A stretch of DNA of 64,000 bases, from contig JANVCC010000013.1 in assembly GCA_025345505.1 (NCBI GenBank), positions 1,769,595 through 1,833,594 of the forward strand, read 5' to 3'. Numbering within the stretch: position 1 is the first letter of the stretch; each line of letters starts with the position of its first letter. The position numbers were made by a program, and so were the translations under genes. Under the pieces are notes generated by a model, which saw only the letters and a list, made by a program, of their open reading frames with translations, was not told where the DNA came from and did not search any database. Below, piece after piece: positions 56,720 through 64,000 of this stretch. This stretch comes from Todiramphus chloris collaris. Its lineage: Eukaryota; Chordata; Aves; Coraciiformes; Alcedinidae.

Positions 56720-59343
56720 TGACCTGCCCCACAAGCCAAACAACCAGCAGCATCCCTGAGCCTTGCAGCCTGGAGAGAGACACAGGCAGGGTTGTCACCC
56801 AGTTATCGCTGCTTTTGCTTTTTGGAACTCAGTTGCATCATCCCTCACGGGTCCTTGCCAGCTTTGCGGGGAGCCATAAGGTGCAGCCACCAGGGTGGCC
56901 CATGCTCCTGGGACAGGTGATGCTGGGGCACAGAGAGGTCGTCACTTTTATTAGACCAGCTTGGAATAAACCCGAGTGGTGTTGGGCACATGGTGCTGGC
57001 TGGTTGTGTGTTCCTGGCTTTATTTTCTCTTTATTATATCCACCGGGCTAATAAAAGATATTACCTCTGCTGCAAAACCAGCTTTGATCTTTGATTTTTT
57101 TTTGGGTGGCTCAATACTTCTGTGGACCTGAACTGGGAGTTGCATTAAATCAACTCCATCCTGGGCACATTTTCTCTCAGATCTTGGCTTTTTCTTCTCG
57201 TGTCTCATCCTTCCCTTTTTCCCAAAGGATTTCAACCCTGCCTCAGGATTCCATCCCCCTGAAGCTCTCCTGAATTTGCAGGGACCAGGTAAGATTTACA
57301 TGCTGGTGTGTCTGGGTGGCTTTGAGCTGCTCCTGGACATCCTTTACAGTGCTCTGAGAAACTGGGCTAACTCTGTATTTAAAGTGCCAGAGAAATCAAG
57401 GAAGTCTGTAGGAGGGGCAGAGGGAGAAAACAGACTTGGGGATATGTCAAATAATTGTGTGCCATCAAATATTTAATAAGTGTGAGGCAGCAGACACTCT
57501 GGCAGAGAAGAAGGGGGGAATAGGGAGAGCCAGGTGGACACAGTGGGTCGTGCCGAGCCAGCACTGCAGCACTCATGGATGGAGCCTCCTCTTCCCCAAA
57601 AATAGCACTTTGGGCCCGATTTATCACTATTTAATTGCTATATTTAATGAATCAATAGCCGTCTGGAAAACAAGGCTGTCGATCATCCAGGTCCACTGCT
57701 TTGTGTGGAGGTCCTGGCAAGCTCTCCTCTGCTGGGCTCCAAAAATCCTGGCATATTTGAGTCCTTCTCCATGGATCCTCAGAGAAGCATCTGCTTTAAA
57801 AAATGAGGCTGACGTAGGACACTTTCGTTCCTTCTCCAAAAGCCATAAAACATGGTCAGTGAGTGACATTAGAGGTTATGGGAGAGCATGAGGCTCTGCA
57901 ACTGAAAGGCAGTAAAACCTTTTGACTTTGAAGGGTGGAGATGCTCCAAGGTTTGGAGGGGATGTGTGCTCTTGTGCTATACTGCAGTGGGGTGGTTTTG
58001 AAGACATGGGGACTCCTGTCTAGTGGGACCACGGTGCTACCTTTGCATGCTGCAAACATCCTGGACTTCTCCAGGGATAGCTAGCGTGGGGCCTGGAGGG
58101 GTTGATGAAGTCCCAGCATGGGACCTGGATAGCATCATCCTCTCAGCAAAGCTGTGAGCCTTTGGGGAGCTGGGGCTGTGCCAGCATCTGCAATGGTTCC
58201 TCCCCTGCACCTTACTGTCCTCCTTTTCACCTTGTAGCATCTCTACTCCTCATTTCAGCCTGGTCCAACCCCATAACAGCTCAGGACTTCTGTCCTTTCA
58301 GGTGAAGGTGCGGAGAATGAATTTTTCCCTCTTTCTCTTTGCAGACACTGTTTTCTGTCCTGTCTCTAGTTGGGTCATAGCTTTCCTGAAGTGCAGAGCC
58401 CCAAACTGATCCTTCAGGCACCCCAAACTGCAGAAGGACAGGCCAGTCTTCCTTCAACCTAAAAAGCATGAGTCACATTTGGATTTATGGTCTCTTCCAG
58501 TCATCCAGCCTGTTGGTTCTCTGTGTTTATCTCCTTTCTAGCAACATCCCTGTGTCCTTGCTGGATGGTCCTGGGTTGCTTTTCCATCCCTTTTACCAGT
58601 CTGCAGTTTCAGTCCTGTCTGCAGTTTCAGGCTTGACGTCTTAGCGTTGACCACCAGGTTGGTGCTCTTAATTCCCAGTTGTTAACGGTCACACTGGATC
58701 CTGCAGCCCCTCAGTAATGCATCTTGGAGCCCAGAAATGGTCACACTGGGTCATGGATCCCCTTTGAGCCCCTGTTGGACTTGGATTGGTTTCAAATCCT
58801 CCTACACCATCTTCCCCAGACCATAATTCTCCATTTGAAGCAGCATCAAGACTTCTTGCTGTTAAAGACAAGGAGATCTGTGTTTCCCTGGTGCCACGAG
58901 TTCATTGCCATGTTGCAGGACGAGTTTAGGTTGGGCTGATGCTATTTATTCCTACAATTCAATAGAGACTGTTACTCATGGCTTTCTTATCTTCTGGAGG
59001 ATTCCAAAGAGAATTGATTTCTTGTGCTGTCTTCAGCAACCTGTGTAAAGCCACCTGCTCCATGATATTTCTTTTTCTTCCCCCTCTTTAACAGTGGTCC
59101 ATGCTATGTTTCATTCTGCAGCCTGGAGACATGCTAGAAGGGTGTCACTTCAGAACTGAAGCCCTTTGGGTCTCACAGCTTCTCTCCCACCACATCCCAC
59201 ACTGGTTTCTTTGCTGCTGGTGCTGCTCTTGTTGGCTGTTTACAGACGGCTTTTTAGTGAAGGCTGAAACAAAAAGACATTCAATGCTTTGGCTGGCTCC
59301 TTCTTGTGGTAGAGACATCATTTCACTCCCCTCCATCTCTCCT
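56720..59343. other. Intergenic, no gene seen
   Basis: Upstream side of TPBGL. No CR1, and ORFs are short. The patch 57,590-57,690 is AT-rich with homeobox-like TTTAATTGC and TTAATGAATC motifs (see findings). Confidence 0.6.
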
Positions 59344-59344
59344 C

Positions 59345-60195
59345 AGTGTAGATCTGCTTGAGGATAGGAAGGCTCTTCAGAAGGACCTGTCCAGGCTGGG
59401 TGGAACAAGGACAAAGGGCTGAGGTTCAACAAGGCCAGGTGCTGGGACCTGTCCTTGGGTCACAACAACCCCCTGCAACTCTCCAGGCTGGGGTAGAGTG
59501 GCTGGAACTGTCTGATGGAAAAGGACCTGGGGTGGGGTGGCTGGTCAAAAGCCAGCTGAAGATGAGACAGCATGTGACCAGGTGACCAAGAAGGCCACCA
59601 GCGTCCTGGCTTCTACCAGCACCAGTGTGGCCAGCAGGACGAGGGCAGGGATCATCCCTCTGGAATGGGTACTGGGGATGCTGCACTTGAATACTGGGTT
59701 CAGTTTTGGGATCTTCACTCCAAGAAGGACACTGAGGGACTGGAGCGTGTCCAGAGAAGGGCAACAAAGCTGGGAAAGGGTCTAGAGCACAAGTCTGGTG
59801 AGGAGCTGCTGAGGGACCTGGGCTTCTTCAGCCTGGAGAAGAGGAGTATCAGGGGAGACCTTCTTGATCTTGACAGCTCCCTGAAAGTAGCTTAAAGTCA
59901 GGTGGGGGTTGGTCTCTTCTCCCAAGGAACAAGTGACAGGGCAAGAGGAAACAGCCTCAAGTTGCACCAGGGGAGGTTAAGGTTGGACCTGAGGAACAAT
60001 TTCTTCTGCAAAAGTGTTGTCAAGGCCTGTCCCAGGCTGCCCAGGGCAGTGGTGGAGTCTTCATCCTTGGACGGGTTTCAAAGCTATGGAGATATGGTGC
60101 TGAGGGCCATGGTTTAGCAGCATACATGGTAGAGTTAAGTTAATTGTTGGACTTGATGATCTTTTGCATCCTAAAAGTTTCTATGATTCTATTTT
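59345..60195 (+). mobile_element. CR1 3' portion, about 850 bp (tail type C)
   Basis: Starts near gatctgcttgaggataggaa and keeps the ggttcaacaaggccaggtgc segment. ORF2 C-terminal frames at 59,665-59,895 and 59,902-60,117 are out of register, so the copy is broken. Tail ends gtttctatgattctat. Confidence 0.92.
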
Positions 60196-60199
60196 GGTA

Positions 60200-62433
60200 G
60201 CACAGCCACCATCCATCCTGCAGGGTCCCAGCCCACTATGGCTCTGCTAATTGATCCATCAGCATCCACAGAGCTGGTTTGAATTTGACCTGCTAAGCTA
60301 ATTGGTGCATGTTTTAAGATGGTATCAACGATTTTGCATTTAAACATTATGGACTTGCAAATGCAGCTGCTGGTGAGTGGGTCTGCTGGGGCTGGTCATG
60401 GTCATCATAATATGAGTTGGGTTGCAGAAATGGTTCCTCATGTGCTGTGGAAGGAAATGCAGGGGACAAGTGAAGGCAGGGAACTGAGACCTGAGCACGA
60501 GACCTGGAGTCATCAGGGTGGTTTTTCACCCCAAATAAACGAAAACCTGCAGTACTGGATTGTGATGGCCAACTAACCTCACTCTGTTGTAGCCCTTGGG
60601 GTTGAGAAGAAAGCTGCAGATTAATGGACTTGAGGGAGAGGGTGCTTTGGGTGCCCAGAGACAGGCCTGACTTCGCTGCATATCCAGGACCCAGCAGATG
60701 CATGGAGCAAATGCTATACCAGCCTAGAAGGAAAAAAAAAATCACCCATGGAAAAACTGCAAGATCCAGGAGGGGAGAAACAACCCCTCCAGCTCATCAG
60801 GGCTCGGGTACAAAGGCAACGGGTCAGCAGAGCCCATGTTGTGTTTAACCACTCTATTTATATCACGATATCCGAAGGAGAGAGGACCTTTTCCCCGAAT
60901 GCCTGCAAAGCATTGTGCTGTGCATGTTGGTAGTGCTCTATAAATACATTAGCAATAAATAATGAATAACCTGGATGGGCATTAAAGTATAAACAGGAGG
61001 TGAAGGGCTCTATCCCATTACTGGTCCCCTGAGACCCAAACGCAACCTTCTCTCTGACTCTGGCTTGATGCAATTCCAGCTGCAGAGTCACAGCAGCGAC
61101 AATACCATAGATCAGTGGCTCCATAGTTATAAAAAAACAATCCAGAAATAGTCCGGAGGGCACAATCTTCCTCACGATGGTGTGCTGGATTTGCTTACAT
61201 CAGCGTTTTTGTCTGTGGTGCTCCTCTGTCTGTGCAGGCTGACCCTCCCAAGGAGTCAGAGTCCTCTCCATGGCACTCTCCATCCCTAGAAAATATTGGA
61301 AGCCCCCTGATTTGGGAGGGTTTATGCTCCTCAAATGTAGGAGAAGTGGGTAGCCATGCCAGCTGGATGATGTTCCCGAAAGTGACATCCCTGTGACTCC
61401 AGATGGCAGCATCCACAGCATGGGGAGGGGGGCTGGTCCCTGACATGATGGTGTCAAACAGAATCATTCCTGTAGATGGTCCCAAGGTAGTGGCAGCACC
61501 CACCTGAGATGCAGGGAGAAAAGATCAAAGTAATTGATGATATAACATAAGATCAATTGGAGAGGGGACTCTTGTGCTGTCGAAGCTAGAGGATACTCAT
61601 GAGCTGGTGATGGTCATCCAGCCTGTTTGCACATCAGGAGGCTGGTCCCATGTTGCTTCAAAAGGGCCCTCATAACCCCAAACAAAATCAAGCTCTCTTG
61701 CTACCAGCTGTAAATGATTCACCCCAGGGTCCACCATCTTCCTGGTGAGGACATCTTGGTTGCAGGTTGGAAAATTGTGCTGCTGGCTCTAAGCCCTTCT
61801 CCTCCCACAGCCTTGCTCTGCTGAAGCTGGACATCAATATATCAACCAGCTGTAAATAAGCTCAGAAGTGACTCTGCTTCAGGAGAGAGGAAAGGGATGA
61901 GCTAGCTGTTCATCTACCCAGCTTTCATAGGAGCCTCATTTTCAGCCATGGAGATGTAATCTGGGATCTGTGCCAGCCCAGATCTGGGCTTGCAGGGTTG
62001 AATATCAGCAAATCCAGTGTGGCACGGTCTGGTTGGGCTTTTTTCTCTCTTTTTACTCTTGTCCATTGCTTTGACAGACCCCTGGTCCCATGTCATCCCA
62101 GCAGCAAGTCTGGGATCAGGAGGTAATTCACAACAGCATTGGGTGGGAATGGGCTGATCACAAGGTTTTCTACCTCACAAAGGTGTGATTCTTGAAGTCT
62201 GGCTCGTATTGGGAGCTGCTGACCTGTATGTGCAGATGTGATGCCTCTCAAGGATCTCATAAATTCTCCACCTGTTTAAAAGAGCAGTAGGGACCCAGAG
62301 GGTTTGGGGACCAAAGAGCTACGTCTCCAGGAGTAGATTTTTTTTTTGGTACTTCTGATGCCCTGTGTTTGGTGTAGACTTTATATCCAAGCTTTACATC
62401 AGTAACAGCAAGCTGAGTGGTGCAGTTGACATG
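60200..62433. other. Intergenic, no gene seen
   Basis: Between two CR1 copies. ORFs are short and without recognisable domains. Patches at 60,240-60,360 and 60,845-60,975 look like possible conserved noncoding sequence (see findings). Confidence 0.6.
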
Positions 62434-62434
62434 T

Positions 62435-63285
62435 CTGAGGCACAGGACCCATACACAGCGACCTGGACAGGCTTGAGAAGTGGGCTCACGTGAACCTCAT
62501 GAGGTTCAACAAGGCCGAGGACAAGGTCCTGCACCTGGGTTGGGGCAATCCCCAGTGTCAACCCACGCTGGGGGTGAAGGGAGGCAGAGCAGACCTGCAG
62601 AGAAGGACTTGGGGTGCTGGTGGATGAAAAGCTGGACATGAGCTGTCAACATGCGCTCACAGCCCAGAAGCCAATGGCATCCTGGGCTGCATCCAGAGCA
62701 GCGTGGGCAGCAGGTCAGGGAGGGGATTCTGCCCCTCTGCTCTGCTCTGCTCTGGGGAGACCCCCCTGCAGTGCTGGGTCCAGCTCTGGAGTCCTCAGCA
62801 CAGGAGAGACAGGGACCTGTTGGAGCGGGGCCAGAGGAGGCCACAGCAATGCTGGGAGGGCTGGAACCCCTCTGCTGGGAGGCCAGGCTGAGAGAGCTGG
62901 GGTTGTTCAGCCTGGAGAAGAGAAGGCTCCCGGGAGACCTTCTTGTGGCCTTTCAGAACTTGAAGGGGCCTGTCAGAAAGATGGGGACAGACATTTTGGC
63001 AGGGCCTGTTGTGACAGGACAAGGGATGATGGTTTGAAACTAAAAGGGGGAGATTCAGACTGGAGAGAAGGAAGACATTGTTGATGTGGGTGGTGAGACC
63101 CTGTCCCAGGTTGCCCAGAGAGGTGGCAGATGCCTCATCCCTGGAAACATTCCAGGTGAGGTTGTCTGGGGCTGTGAGCAACCTGCTCTAGTTGCAGGTG
63201 TCCCTGCTCCCTGCAAGGGTGTTGGACTGGATGAATTTGAAAGGTCCCTCCCAACCCAAACCATTCTGTGATTCTATTGTTCTGT
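62435..63285 (+). mobile_element. CR1 3' portion, about 850 bp (tail type B)
   Basis: Starts near ggcacaggacccatacacag and passes gttcaacaaggccgaggaca and ctgggagggctggaacccct. Ends with gttgcaggtgtccctgctcc and the tail ccattctgtgattctattg. Overlapping ORFs in it (62,614-63,084, 62,651-63,037) are shadows of CR1. Confidence 0.92.
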
Positions 63286-64000
63286 AATTTCATGATCTTT
63301 CCCTGCCCTGCAGCCTGTGGGAGGATGCAGTGCATGCTGGAGATGAAAACACCAAAGTAGGACTTTGACTGGAGGATCAGGCAGCTCATTTCCATCCACC
63401 CCTTGTGAGGTGGGTCTGTTGCAGGACCTGGACACACGTTGGGAAGGCCCCATCTGGGATGCTGGAGGGGAGCAGAAGTTGAGGCGAAGGTTGTTTTGTG
63501 ATACAGTCAGGACCCAGTCAATGTTAACCCACCTCTGTGTCAAGAAGGATTCTCAGTCCTGACAAATGGACCCCTTTTGTGTATGCAATCTGCCAACTGT
63601 GGAGGTAAAAAGTCCCTGTAAAATTTCATGTACATTTTATCTACTGGAGCTTTCCTACCCACCACCAAGACCAGGGCCAGTCTGTATCATACAAGTGTGC
63701 ATGTTTAATTAAGCAACACAGGCCATTAAAAAACATCCAAAAAGGATATTAAATAGGATTTCTGGTCTGCAGTTAAGATGTACCCCCACTCATCACCCAT
63801 TCATTCCCTCTCTCCTGGTGTGACTAAGCTGTCCGATAACAGCAAAGCTGTTTAATTATCTGCCTGACACTTGCTGGCTGCTGCAGGATGGATAATTAGG
63901 TGCAGGGCTCTAAAGGGCTCCTCAGTTGTATCATCTCTCTCCTTGTTGCAGAAAAAACACCCCCCAGGGACCTTCAGGTCTGTTTATCTCTTTTTGTTCC
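63286..64000. other. Intergenic, no gene seen
   Basis: No CR1 and no ORF of note. 63,690-63,905 contains TTTAATTAAG, GATATTAAAT, TTTAATTATC and GATAATTAGG, a cluster of homeodomain-type sites. Confidence 0.55.

Noticed and set aside
62614..63084. Overlapping 156- and 128-codon ORFs
   Set aside because: They lie wholly in a CR1 copy; the apparent protein similarity to other ORFs in the window is shared CR1 sequence.
1..64000. tRNA, rRNA, CRISPR, prokaryotic operon or intact retrovirus
   Set aside because: None seen: no T-loop/anticodon patterns noticed, no regular direct repeats with unique spacers, and no gag-pol-env order. RT-like sequence is all CR1.

Overview
The window looks like avian nuclear DNA. 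It carries about thirty truncated CR1 LINE copies on both strands, most ending in the bird-type 3' tail (a lone 3' block of the 'tccaacc...attctatgattct' kind). It also holds two vertebrate genes: PGM2L1 (glucose-1,6-bisphosphate synthase) on + and TPBGL (trophoblast glycoprotein-like, a leucine-rich-repeat membrane protein) on -. I add up CR1 to roughly 14 kb of 64 kb, about a fifth of the window. That is high for a bird and closer to what is reported for CR1-rich groups such as woodpeckers. Placing it in such a group is inference only. Layout: 1-16,297 is read as the 3' part of PGM2L1 intron 1. It holds scattered CR1s, a roughly 100-bp-unit minisatellite (2,160-2,995) and a nested CR1 pair (10,245-11,990). 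Thirteen PGM2L1 coding exons (called exons 2-14) run from 16,298 to 41,776. They join in frame at every boundary and encode 585 residues. Exon 1, about 37 codons by comparison with the remembered human protein, must lie upstream of the window. All four catalytic loops are intact, and intron 11 appears to use a GC-AG splice site. The interval 41,777 to about 45,560 is read as a long CR1-free 3' UTR with four AATAAA hexamers. From 45.6 to 47.9 kb there is a CR1 cluster. From 47.9 to 54.2 kb lies CR1-free sequence with no recognisable gene. TPBGL occupies 54,250-55,314 on the minus strand as one intact 354-codon exon in a CpG island. Its 5' flank (higher coordinates) carries G-runs, a 10-bp tandem repeat and a roughly 39-bp minisatellite of about 20 units. 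From 56.7 kb to the end there is intergenic sequence with two long CR1s (59.35-60.2 and 62.4-63.3 kb) and several AT-rich, homeobox-motif-rich patches that could be conserved noncoding elements. PGM2L1 makes glucose-1,6-bisphosphate in the cytosol, and TPBGL is a predicted single-pass cell-surface protein. They are convergent neighbours here, with no evident functional link. The least explained structure is a pair of inverted, near-identical composite elements (7,888-9,027 and 24,931-26,015). Each joins a roughly 370-bp module I do not recognise to a CR1 3' end at the same breakpoint.
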